DNA of 22,047 bases from an uncultured Woeseiaceae bacterium (GTDB lineage: Bacteria > Pseudomonadota > Gammaproteobacteria > Steroidobacterales > Woeseiaceae). This document shows positions 15,167 to 21,463 of this stretch, piece after piece. The stretch spans positions 1-22,047 of the forward strand of contig CALZHX010000005.1 in assembly GCA_945787435.1 (NCBI GenBank), written 5' to 3'. How positions within the stretch are numbered: the stretch's first letter is position 1; each line of letters begins with the position of its first letter. Made by a program: the position numbers and the translations under genes. The notes below the pieces were generated by a model. It saw only the letters and a program-made list of their open reading frames with translations. It was not told the DNA's origin and searched no databases.

Positions 15167-16957
15167 TCACTTCTCTGCTCGCAGGACAGCCAGGAAAGCC
15201 TCCTGCGGAATCTCCACGGATCCTACCTGTTTCATACGGCGCTTGCCGGCCTTTTGTTTCTCCAGGAGTTTGCGTTTGCGCGATACGTCGCCGCCATAGC
15301 ATTTCGCGGTCACATTCTTGCGCAATGCCTTGACTGTGCTCCGGGATATTATTTGACTACCAACCGCCGCCTGTATTGCTACATCGAACATCTGCCGTGG
15401 AATAAGTTCCCGCATTCGTTCGACAAGGTCACGCCCGCGGGTCTGCGCATTGTCCTTGTGAACGATAATCGAAAGTGCATCTACCCGCTCTCTATTGATC
15501 AGGATGTCCAGTCGAACCAGCTTGGCCGGTTCGAATCGCTCGAAGTGATAGTCAAAAGACGCATAGCCACGGCTGACCGATTTTAAGCGATCAAAAAAAT
15601 CAAGAACGACTTCGGCAAGCGGTATTTCATACTCAAGCGATACCTGTTTGCCAAGATACCGTATGTGCTTCTGCACGCCCCGCTTCTCGATGCACAGTTT
15701 GATCACAGATCCGACATGATTATCCGGCACGAGAATATTCGCTGTGATGATAGGCTCACGAATTTCGCTGATCTCGTTAACCGGCGGCAGCTTCGACGGA
15801 TTATCAACATACACAAGCTCGCCGGAATTTGTGACGATCTCGAAAACGACGGTCGGTGCTGTGGTTATCAGCTCCAGGTTGTACTCGCGCTCGAGTCGTT
15901 CCTGCACGATCTCCATGTGCAACATACCGAGGAAACCACAGCGAAAACCAAAGCCAAGTGCCACTGATGTTTCAGGCTCGAAATGCAATGCAGCATCATT
16001 GAGGCGCAGTTTTTGCAGCGCCTCACGGAAGTTCTCGTAGTCCTCTGACTGAATTGGAAACAACCCGGCAAACACACGTGGTTGCACCTGCTTGAATCCA
16101 GGCAAGGGATTGTCGCATGGGCTACGCGCAAGTGTAATCGTGTCTCCGACCGGCGCACCGTAAATGTCCTTGATGCCCGCGATCACGAATCCCACCTGCC
16201 CGGTATGCAAAGCGTCGCGGTCGTTCATCTTTGGCGTGTAACAGCCGACACGGTCGGCACTGTAGGTATCGCCGGTCGACATGATCGTAATCTTGCTGCG
16301 CTTCGGCAGGCTGCCGTTAACGACCCGTACAAGCGATACGACGCCAACATAATTGTCGAACCACGAATCGATAATCAATGCCTGCAATGGCGCATCAGCG
16401 CCTCCTTCGGGCGGCGGAATATCTCGCACGATCGCCTCGAGGAGTTCCGGCACGCCTACCCCTGTCTTGGCGCTAACCTCGACAGCATGCTGGGCATCGA
16501 CACCGATAATATCTTCGATTTCGGCCTTGACCCGGTCCGGCTCCGCGGCCGGTAGATCGATTTTGTTCAGTACAGGCAGAACTTCGAGTCCCTGGTCGAT
16601 AGCCGTTGTGCAGTTCGCGACACTTTGCGCCTCGACGCCTTGTGCTGCATCGACAACGAGCAGCGCGCCTTCGCATGCAGCGAGCGAACGCGACACTTCG
16701 TACGAGAAATCGACGTGTCCCGGCGTATCGATGAAATTGAGCTCGTAGACCTCACCATCCCGGGCCTCATAATTCAGCGACACGCTCTGCGCCTTGATCG
16801 TGATGCCTCGCTCGCGCTCCAGGTCCATCGAATCAAGCACCTGTTCAGCCATCTCGCGATCCGCCAGCCCGCCACAGTGCTGAATAAACCGGTCGGCAAG
16901 TGTGGACTTGCCATGGTCTATATGTGCAATGATCGAGAAATTACGTATGCGGTTCAT
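15167..16957 (-). CDS. lepA: Elongation factor 4 (LepA)
   Basis: Ribosome-associated GTPase with an EF-G-like layout, linked to ribosome assembly and translation under stress. It is 596 residues with the start at 16957, close to the 599 of E. coli; the frame is open upstream to 17092, but that region is the coding sequence of the preceding gene, and MNRIRNFSIIAHIDHGKST is the standard LepA opening. Motifs are the P-loop AHIDHGKST (11-19), DTPGHVDF and NKIDLPAAEP in the G domain, EPIITANILVP in the EF-G-like domain, and the LepA-specific C-terminal end with GGDVSRKRKLLEKQKAGKRR. The first 17 bases overlap the end of the glutaredoxin-like gene. lepB follows after ten bases. Confidence 0.98.
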   Translation of the reverse strand: MNRIRNFSIIAHIDHGKSTLADRFIQHCGGLADREMAEQVLDSMDLERERGITIKAQSVSLNYEARDGEVYELNFIDTPGHVDFSYEVSRSLAACEGALLVVDAAQGVEAQSVANCTTAIDQGLEVLPVLNKIDLPAAEPDRVKAEIEDIIGVDAQHAVEVSAKTGVGVPELLEAIVRDIPPPEGGADAPLQALIIDSWFDNYVGVVSLVRVVNGSLPKRSKITIMSTGDTYSADRVGCYTPKMNDRDALHTGQVGFVIAGIKDIYGAPVGDTITLARSPCDNPLPGFKQVQPRVFAGLFPIQSEDYENFREALQKLRLNDAALHFEPETSVALGFGFRCGFLGMLHMEIVQERLEREYNLELITTAPTVVFEIVTNSGELVYVDNPSKLPPVNEISEIREPIITANILVPDNHVGSVIKLCIEKRGVQKHIRYLGKQVSLEYEIPLAEVVLDFFDRLKSVSRGYASFDYHFERFEPAKLVRLDILINRERVDALSIIVHKDNAQTRGRDLVERMRELIPRQMFDVAIQAAVGSQIISRSTVKALRKNVTAKCYGGDVSRKRKLLEKQKAGKRRMKQVGSVEIPQEAFLAVLRAEK

Positions 16958-17192
16958 CAAAGCCCGGAATCCGTGTGAGCGCTTGGCGGTCGAGATGATA
17001 CTGACAGATAAGCTCGCCGTCATATTCGACGACCGGGATCTGCGTGTCATACGCCTTTTTCCAGTCCTCTCGAGTGTCAATATCGTGGACAACGATCTCG
17101 AAGCGCCCGCGCACGAGCGGCAGCAACTCCTCGATCATTACCTCGCAAAGGTGGCATCCCTGCCGGCTGTAGATGTCGATAGTCTTCAACAA
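16941..17192 (-). CDS. Glutaredoxin-like thioredoxin-fold protein
   Basis: An 83-residue single-domain protein of the small glutaredoxin-like family (DUF836 type). It opens with beta strand LKTIDIYS and the CxxC active site QGCHLCE (C13, C16), and has the cis-proline segment TQIPVVEYDGE (P53), so it should form or reduce disulfides. The start is TTG: the codons at 17192 and 17189 are both TTG, and GAGAGA (17200-17195) suits the second slightly better, which would remove one residue. It overlaps the rseC end by seven bases and the lepA start by 17 bases, so it is translationally embedded between them. It has no signal peptide, so it acts in the cytoplasm. Its partner is unknown; the neighbouring RseC has a cytoplasmic-type Cys cluster, which makes a redox link possible but unproven. 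Confidence 0.85.
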   Translation of the reverse strand: MLKTIDIYSRQGCHLCEVMIEELLPLVRGRFEIVVHDIDTREDWKKAYDTQIPVVEYDGELICQYHLDRQALTRIPGFDEPHT

Positions 17193-17626
17193 AGTCTCTC
17201 AATTGTTGGTGTGAAGCGTTGCAGGCAATTCGCCTGTCGCACCCGCCAGCGACTGATGAATAGCCCGAAGCCGAGGCCCAGCAACGCCGCCATGGCGGCA
17301 CCGGCATCGCCCAGTGAGGCAGCATACGCCATCACGGCGGCGGCAAGGGCGCCGAGCATTGGAATTCCATAGACAATCAGCGCGGCCCGCAACAGATTGT
17401 CGGGAGCCAGCGAAATCTCAACGATGTCATCAACTGTCGGACTAAGACCCTCAGGTACCCTGGCTTCCACCTGGCGCTCACTTTCACCAGCCGAAAAAAC
17501 TCCTGCACCGCAGCCTTTCCCTGCCGCGCAACGCGGGCATGCCTGGGCGCTATCGACGGCGATGATCGCGCGCGTGCCGTCGGCGCTGCCAACGAGTGAC
17601 AAGACTCTGCCCTTAGGGTTATCCAT
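17186..17626 (-). CDS. rseC: RseC/MucC-family protein (SoxR-reducing / sigma-E modulator)
   Basis: A 146-residue inner-membrane protein. The N-terminal domain has the family's Cys cluster CPRCAAGKGCG (C30, C33, C39). Two membrane helices follow at about 82-100 and 107-124, and the C-terminus is basic. In E. coli RseC modulates sigma-E weakly, and family members take part in reducing the iron-sulfur regulator SoxR, together with Rsx/Rnf electron transport. It follows rseB after a 57-base gap rich in GGCC repeats, with an ATG at 17626 and no obvious Shine-Dalgarno. Its end overlaps the glutaredoxin-like gene. Confidence 0.93.
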   Translation of the reverse strand: MDNPKGRVLSLVGSADGTRAIIAVDSAQACPRCAAGKGCGAGVFSAGESERQVEARVPEGLSPTVDDIVEISLAPDNLLRAALIVYGIPMLGALAAAVMAYAASLGDAGAAMAALLGLGFGLFISRWRVRQANCLQRFTPTIERLC

Positions 17627-17640
17627 TCAGATGATTGTAG

Positions 17641-17681
17641 GAGGCCTGGCAGGCCTGGATCAATGAGGCCTCTCTGGCCTG
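17641..17681. repeat. GGCC-repeat region between rseB and rseC
   Basis: Four GGCCT units lie within 41 bases: AGGCCT at 17642, 17651 and 17666, and TGGCCT at 17675. On the leftward transcript GAGGCCT (17672-17666) can pair with AGGCCTC (17647-17641), and an alternative CAGGCC/GGCCTG pairing (17681-17676 with 17655-17650) is mutually exclusive with part of it. No T tract follows, so this is not a normal intrinsic terminator; it may stabilise the rseB 3' end or tune rseC translation. Confidence 0.5.
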
Positions 17682-17683
17682 TT

Positions 17684-18658
17684 TCAGTTGGGTTGCATCG
17701 AGATTGCGATCTTCTCGACAGTCTCAGCCGGCACCTCTCCGACGGCTGTCACCTGATATCCATCGTTCTCCACGCTGTAGGAATTTGACGCACCGGCACG
17801 CGAACGACGCGCGAACTTCTTGTCATTGGCTGGCTCGATAAAAACCGACACGTTGGCCAGGCCGTCGCTGTAGAGGATATGAATAACTGGCACATCTCTG
17901 CCGGGCAGGTCTTCTTCGTGTGTCGACTTGACTGCAAATCCGGACGGCAATTCGGCACTATTCCACGGGCTGTCAACGGCATGGTTGATCTTGCGCTGCG
18001 GCTGAGTGAACCAGCGGAAGTTCTCAATGCTTGTCGATGGCGCCAGCGCGCTGGCGTGGATCTCCTTATCCAGCGTTATGTCGGCAAACTTGACCTGCTC
18101 TATGGCTTCGCCATCATCCCGCATCAGTTTGGTCTGGAGTGGAAACCCGGTCGCGATATCAAGCCAGATACGGTGCCCGTAGCGATACTCATCGTGCGGC
18201 CGAATAGCCAGCAGGACGGCCTTGCGGCCGGCAATGCGTTCTTCACGGACGATTGAGACGTCGTACTCGTTGCCAAACTGTATGTCTGTCGATGGTAGCG
18301 AGGAAAACAGCGTGCTCTGGTCGTTCCACTCTTCCACTCGCACTGTCTGCTTGTCGGGCAGGATGCATTGCACCTCATTGCCATTACGAATAATTTCCAG
18401 GCCATCGCCTTCCTGAACGACCACCTTTTCGTGAATGACCCCGTCTGTCACGACGTGGACGACCTTGAGTGTGTCCGACTTACCGTTCTGGAGACGAATT
18501 ACGGTGCCTTCGTAATTCGTCGTCTGCACAGCGCTCGCCATCTTTACGAGCCAATCGTCGGGCCCAATTTCATCTGCCGCCAGGCAAGGCGTAGCCGCGA
18601 CAATGCCGCCTAACGCAACGAACACCGTCGCGATTAGCTGTCTGCGTCGCGTCTTCAT
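17684..18658 (-). CDS. rseB: Sigma-E regulatory protein RseB/MucB
   Basis: A 324-residue periplasmic protein that binds the periplasmic part of RseA, shields it from DegS cleavage, and releases it on sensing off-pathway lipopolysaccharide or lipoprotein. Residues 1-27 are a signal peptide (MKTRRR basic start, hydrophobic core, PCLA then ADE). The LolA/LppX-like N-terminal domain includes MASAVQTTNYEGTVIRLQ, VVHVVTDGVIHEKVV and the central RIWLDIATGFPLQT. The smaller C-terminal RseA-binding domain includes HILYSDGLANVSVFIEP. The ATG at 18658 lies five bases after the rseA stop. Confidence 0.95.
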   Translation of the reverse strand: MKTRRRQLIATVFVALGGIVAATPCLAADEIGPDDWLVKMASAVQTTNYEGTVIRLQNGKSDTLKVVHVVTDGVIHEKVVVQEGDGLEIIRNGNEVQCILPDKQTVRVEEWNDQSTLFSSLPSTDIQFGNEYDVSIVREERIAGRKAVLLAIRPHDEYRYGHRIWLDIATGFPLQTKLMRDDGEAIEQVKFADITLDKEIHASALAPSTSIENFRWFTQPQRKINHAVDSPWNSAELPSGFAVKSTHEEDLPGRDVPVIHILYSDGLANVSVFIEPANDKKFARRSRAGASNSYSVENDGYQVTAVGEVPAETVEKIAISMQPN

Positions 18659-18663
18659 TGAGA

Positions 18664-19284
18664 TTACAGCGTGTCCGCTGAAGAGGTCTCTTCGTTCTCG
18701 TCGTCCTGCTCATCGTTCTCTGCAGGAACATCGGTGAGTTCCATCTCTACCAACCTGCCGTCCCTGATCTCGTAGGTGATGAGTCGTGGAGTAATGCTGT
18801 CAAAACCAATGTGAGCTGACGATGCGTCGTGGCTGTTGTAATAGTCACTTAACGGGTCGTATTCGGGCTCGGGTACTGTGTAGCTGTCGTCCGTCACGCC
18901 CGCGGCAGCCTCACCACCCTGCACCGTCTCAACATCGGGAACGTCGGACATTTGCTGCAACCCGATCAATGCCACCAGTGCGACGGTGGCTGCAATTGCC
19001 ACACCGGCCAGCGGTCGCATGAAGCGCGGCGCAGCGACCTCGGATTCGGCGAACTCCTCTTGCAGCTCCTTGTCGTCGAGAGCCGCCGCCACGCGCTCGC
19101 GCAACATTGATACACCGACGATTGCTCGTTCGCCACGCATTGCCCGACCCATCGCCAGGTACTCAGCAGCCTGGTTCCGGAGTTCGACATCCTGGCAAAG
19201 CCTGCGCAGCAGTAATTCCGCTTCGTTTTGCGGCAATTCGCCGTCAACGAATGCAGAAATTTGTGTTTTTATTGCATCGTTCAT
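18664..19284 (-). CDS. rseA: Anti-sigma-E factor RseA/MucA
   Basis: A 206-residue single-pass inner-membrane anti-sigma factor. The cytoplasmic domain (1-88) begins MNDAIKTQISAFVDGELP and binds sigma-E. One helix spans about 91-110 (PLAGVAIAATVALVALIGLQ), and the rest is periplasmic. Stress-triggered cuts by DegS and RseP free sigma-E in the known systems. The frame is open to 19380, but the ATG at 19284 is chosen because it gives the family N-terminus and lies 14 bases after the rpoE stop, preceded by GGCGGGA. The C-terminus is unusually acidic (after VPAEN, a run of Asp/Glu and ending SSADTL). Confidence 0.93.
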   Translation of the reverse strand: MNDAIKTQISAFVDGELPQNEAELLLRRLCQDVELRNQAAEYLAMGRAMRGERAIVGVSMLRERVAAALDDKELQEEFAESEVAAPRFMRPLAGVAIAATVALVALIGLQQMSDVPDVETVQGGEAAAGVTDDSYTVPEPEYDPLSDYYNSHDASSAHIGFDSITPRLITYEIRDGRLVEMELTDVPAENDEQDDENEETSSADTL

Positions 19285-19298
19285 AGGTTCCCGCCTAA

Positions 19299-19874
19299 TT
19301 ATCGCACCAGGTTCCCGACTTTCTTTCCAATAGCGTCTCGGGCCCTGAAAATTCTCGATCGCACGGTGCCAACGGGACAATCCATTGTCTGCGCGATCTC
19401 TTCATAACTCATACCATCCAGCTCGCGCAAGATAATCGCCGTACGGAGATCATCGGGCAGAGCTTCAATGGCACGCTCCAGCACTTCCTGCAACTCCTGA
19501 GAGATCGTAAGACCCTCTGGCGTGTCTGTTTCCTTGAGCTTGGCGTGCAGCCCGTATTGATCCGGGTCCTGCATATCAAGCTCGATGTCCATCGGACGTC
19601 GCCGCTGCGCTGCCAGGTAGTTCTTGGCCGTATTCACAGCGATCCGGTACAACCAGGTGTAGAAAGCGCTGTCGCCTCGAAAACGCGGCAGCGCGCGGTA
19701 CGCCTTGATAAAAGCTTCCTGGGTAATATCCAGAGCAAGTTCCGGGTCGCGCACATATCGCATCACCAGATTTACGATCTTCTGCTCGTACTTGAGCACC
19801 AGTAGATCAAACGCGCCTTTGTCGCCTTTCTGGACTCGTTTGACCAGTTCTTTGTCGGTCGATTCATTCGACAT
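19299..19874 (-). CDS. rpoE: RNA polymerase sigma-E factor (RpoE/AlgU)
   Basis: Extracytoplasmic-function sigma factor for the envelope stress response. It is 191 residues, the same as in E. coli, and very similar: LVKRVQKGDKGAFDLLVLKY at the N-terminus, region 2 with QEAFIKAYRAL, FRGDSAFYTWLYRIAVNTAK and NYLAAQRRRP, and region 4 with LRTAIILRELDGMSYEEIA and MDCPVGTVRSRIFRAR. The frame is open to 19937, but the ATG at 19874 gives the family N-terminus, has GGTGGA ten bases upstream, and lies downstream of the predicted promoter. It heads the rpoE-rseA-rseB-rseC operon; nadB, commonly next to rpoE, is absent here. Confidence 0.98.
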   Translation of the reverse strand: MSNESTDKELVKRVQKGDKGAFDLLVLKYEQKIVNLVMRYVRDPELALDITQEAFIKAYRALPRFRGDSAFYTWLYRIAVNTAKNYLAAQRRRPMDIELDMQDPDQYGLHAKLKETDTPEGLTISQELQEVLERAIEALPDDLRTAIILRELDGMSYEEIAQTMDCPVGTVRSRIFRARDAIGKKVGNLVR

Positions 19875-19899
19875 ACGTACGTTATCCACCGACACCCGG

Positions 19900-19927
19900 A
19901 TAGACCGGCCGGGGTCTGGAAAGTTCT
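19900..19927 (-). promoter_or_regulatory. Sigma-E-dependent promoter of rpoE
   Basis: On the minus strand AGAACTT (19927-19921) is followed by a 16-base spacer and TCTAT (19904-19900). This matches the sigma-E consensus GGAACTT-N16-TCnnA closely, with one mismatch in the -35. Transcription would start near 19894, about 20 bases before the rpoE ATG, so sigma-E would stimulate its own operon as in E. coli. A TTGCAT (19953-19948) with TAGAGA 17 bases on is a weaker housekeeping candidate upstream. Confidence 0.72.
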
Positions 19928-19991
19928 CTAAAAACAACGGTCATGATATGCAATTTGTGACTTAGGTCGCGGCCGGGGCATGGTAGCAGCT

Positions 19992-20432
19992 TCAGTGCCC
20001 TGCTCCCAAGTGCCGCCAGATAACCTGCAAGCGCCGCCAGTCCTTGTCTCCCGGGCTTTTGCGTCGAATTAGCTCAACATGACGGCGACCATTTTCCGCT
20101 TTGAATCTGAGCCATCCGAATGAATCGAGAACGACACTCCCTGCGCTCAATGTTGCCGGCACACAACAACCGCTGGTCATCGTGATTTGCATATTTCCAC
20201 CCTGCTCAATGCGAAGCGACTGGCAGCACAGGTGTCCTTTCGCGACCAACGACAGTTCCACGACGCTGGCAACCACCCAGATAAAGGCCGCGAGCGCGCG
20301 CCAGGTCCCCGCGACTGGCAACCCCGCGATGGCCACGAGACCACCAGCCGCGGCAGCGATGCCGCTGCCCGTGACGATGCATCGCAGCAACGGGTCAGGT
20401 GTCAGTTCGCTTGAGAATGTGTTTGACGACAC
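19992..20432 (-). CDS. ygfX: YgfX/CptA-family membrane protein
   Basis: A 146-residue protein with two close membrane helices (about 19-38 and 46-64) and a basic cytoplasmic C-terminal domain ending DKDWRRLQVIWRHLG. This is the layout of YgfX, reported in E. coli as an inhibitor of MreB and FtsZ polymerisation (CptA), although its status as a toxin paired with SdhE is disputed. The start is GTG at 20432, giving a 38-base overlap with sdhE; a TTG at 20390 is an alternative, but the residues between them (SELTPDPLLR) fit the family's start. Two Cys-Cys pairs (C69-C70, C89-C90) are unusual. It ends 64 bases before the rpoE -35. Confidence 0.85.
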   Translation of the reverse strand: MSSNTFSSELTPDPLLRCIVTGSGIAAAAGGLVAIAGLPVAGTWRALAAFIWVVASVVELSLVAKGHLCCQSLRIEQGGNMQITMTSGCCVPATLSAGSVVLDSFGWLRFKAENGRRHVELIRRKSPGDKDWRRLQVIWRHLGAGH

Positions 20433-20631
20433 GTTGCAGTTCGGTGGCAGGCGTCTGGTTGTTCAACAAATAGCCGGCGAGGTCAGGATCGGGAAGCTGC
20501 AAAAGTGCCTGAAACGCCCGCTTATCCGTTACGGGAGCCTGCTCGTAGCGTTGCTCCAAATAAGTCACGAGAAGCTCGTCCAGCTCTCTCATTCCACGTC
20601 TGCATTGCCACTTCAGTTTAGACAACTGCAC
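20395..20631 (-). CDS. sdhE: FAD assembly factor SdhE
   Basis: A 78-residue helical protein that promotes covalent FAD attachment to SdhA (and FrdA where present). The conserved RRGMRELD segment (11-18) is intact, followed by DELLVTYLEQRY and LPDPDLAGYLL. An in-frame TGA two codons upstream limits the start to the GTG at 20631 (or the TTG at 20625). It stands 39 bases after sdhB, in the same transcript as its client enzyme, and overlaps ygfX at its end. Confidence 0.95.
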   Translation of the reverse strand: MQLSKLKWQCRRGMRELDELLVTYLEQRYEQAPVTDKRAFQALLQLPDPDLAGYLLNNQTPATELQRVVKHILKRTDT

Positions 20632-20670
20632 AGTTCAGTCTGTGAGGCCGGCATTGCCATTTGAGCTGCG

Positions 20671-21453
20671 TCAATAACGCCTCTCGACCAGCATCTTCTT
20701 GGTCTCGGCGATTGCCTGCGCAGGGTTCAGGTCTTTCGGGCAGGTCTGAGTGCAATTCATGATCGTATGGCAACGATACAGCCGGAACGGATCTTCGAGT
20801 TCATCGAGGCGCTCTCCGGTCGCCTCGTCGCGGCTGTCAACGAGCCAGCGATAGGCTGCGAGCAGCGCGGCCGGGCCGAGATAGCGGTCGCTGTTCCACC
20901 AGTAACTCGGACAACTCGTCGAGCAACAGGCGCACAGGATGCAGGCGGCCGGTTCGTTGATGAGTTCCTGGTCTTCCTTGCTTTGCAGGCGCTCCTGGTC
21001 CGGCGGAGGCGGCGTACGAGTCTGTAGCCAGGGCTTGATTGACGCGTATTGCGCGTAGAAGTTTGTCAGGTCAGGAACAAGGTCTTTGACGACCGGCATG
21101 TGCGGTAACGGATAAATCTTCACATCACCCTTGATGCTGTTGATTGCCCGTGTGCACGCGAGTGTATTACCGCCATCGATATTCATCGCGCAGGAACCGC
21201 AAATGCCTTCGCGACACGAGCGGCGGAATGTCAAGGTCGGGTCCACCTCATTCTTGATCTTGATCAGCGCGTCCAGGACCATCGGCCCGCAGCTGTCGAT
21301 ATCCACCTCGTAAGTGTCGACATGCGGGTTCTCGCCGCTGTCGGGATCGTAGCGATACACGGCGAAACGACGCACGTTGTTCGCGCCGCCGCCAGCCGGG
21401 AAATGCTGTCCCTTGCGGATTCGTGAATTTTTGGGGAGGCGGAACTCTGCCAA
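20671..21453 (-). CDS. sdhB: Succinate dehydrogenase iron-sulfur subunit
   Basis: Electron-transfer subunit of complex II, passing electrons from SdhA flavin to quinone. It is 260 residues from the TTG at 21453. That start has AGGAG seven to eight bases upstream, across the sdhA stop, and gives MAEFRLPKNS; an ATG at 21492 inside sdhA is in frame but gives an atypical extension. The 2Fe-2S ligands are C80, C85, C88 and C100. The 4Fe-4S ligands are C171, C174, C177 and C238. The 3Fe-4S ligands are C181, C228 and C234. The PSYWWNSDRYLGPA segment is the usual quinone-site region. The PPPP linker near 148-151 and total length resemble the alpha/mitochondrial-type enzyme more than the shorter E. 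coli subunit. Confidence 0.97.
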   Translation of the reverse strand: MAEFRLPKNSRIRKGQHFPAGGGANNVRRFAVYRYDPDSGENPHVDTYEVDIDSCGPMVLDALIKIKNEVDPTLTFRRSCREGICGSCAMNIDGGNTLACTRAINSIKGDVKIYPLPHMPVVKDLVPDLTNFYAQYASIKPWLQTRTPPPPDQERLQSKEDQELINEPAACILCACCSTSCPSYWWNSDRYLGPAALLAAYRWLVDSRDEATGERLDELEDPFRLYRCHTIMNCTQTCPKDLNPAQAIAETKKMLVERRY

Positions 21454-21463
21454 AACAATACTC

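Noticed and set aside
14780..15586. Rightward open frame of 268 codons across the lepB-lepA junction
   Set aside because: It is antisense to two well-identified genes, and the protein has no family features or ribosome-binding site.
16958..17092. Upstream extension of lepA by 45 residues
   Set aside because: The extra part overlaps the glutaredoxin-like gene in another frame and does not resemble a LepA N-terminus.
19875..19937. Upstream extension of rpoE by 21 residues
   Set aside because: It would place the start upstream of the predicted sigma-E promoter and add residues absent from the family.
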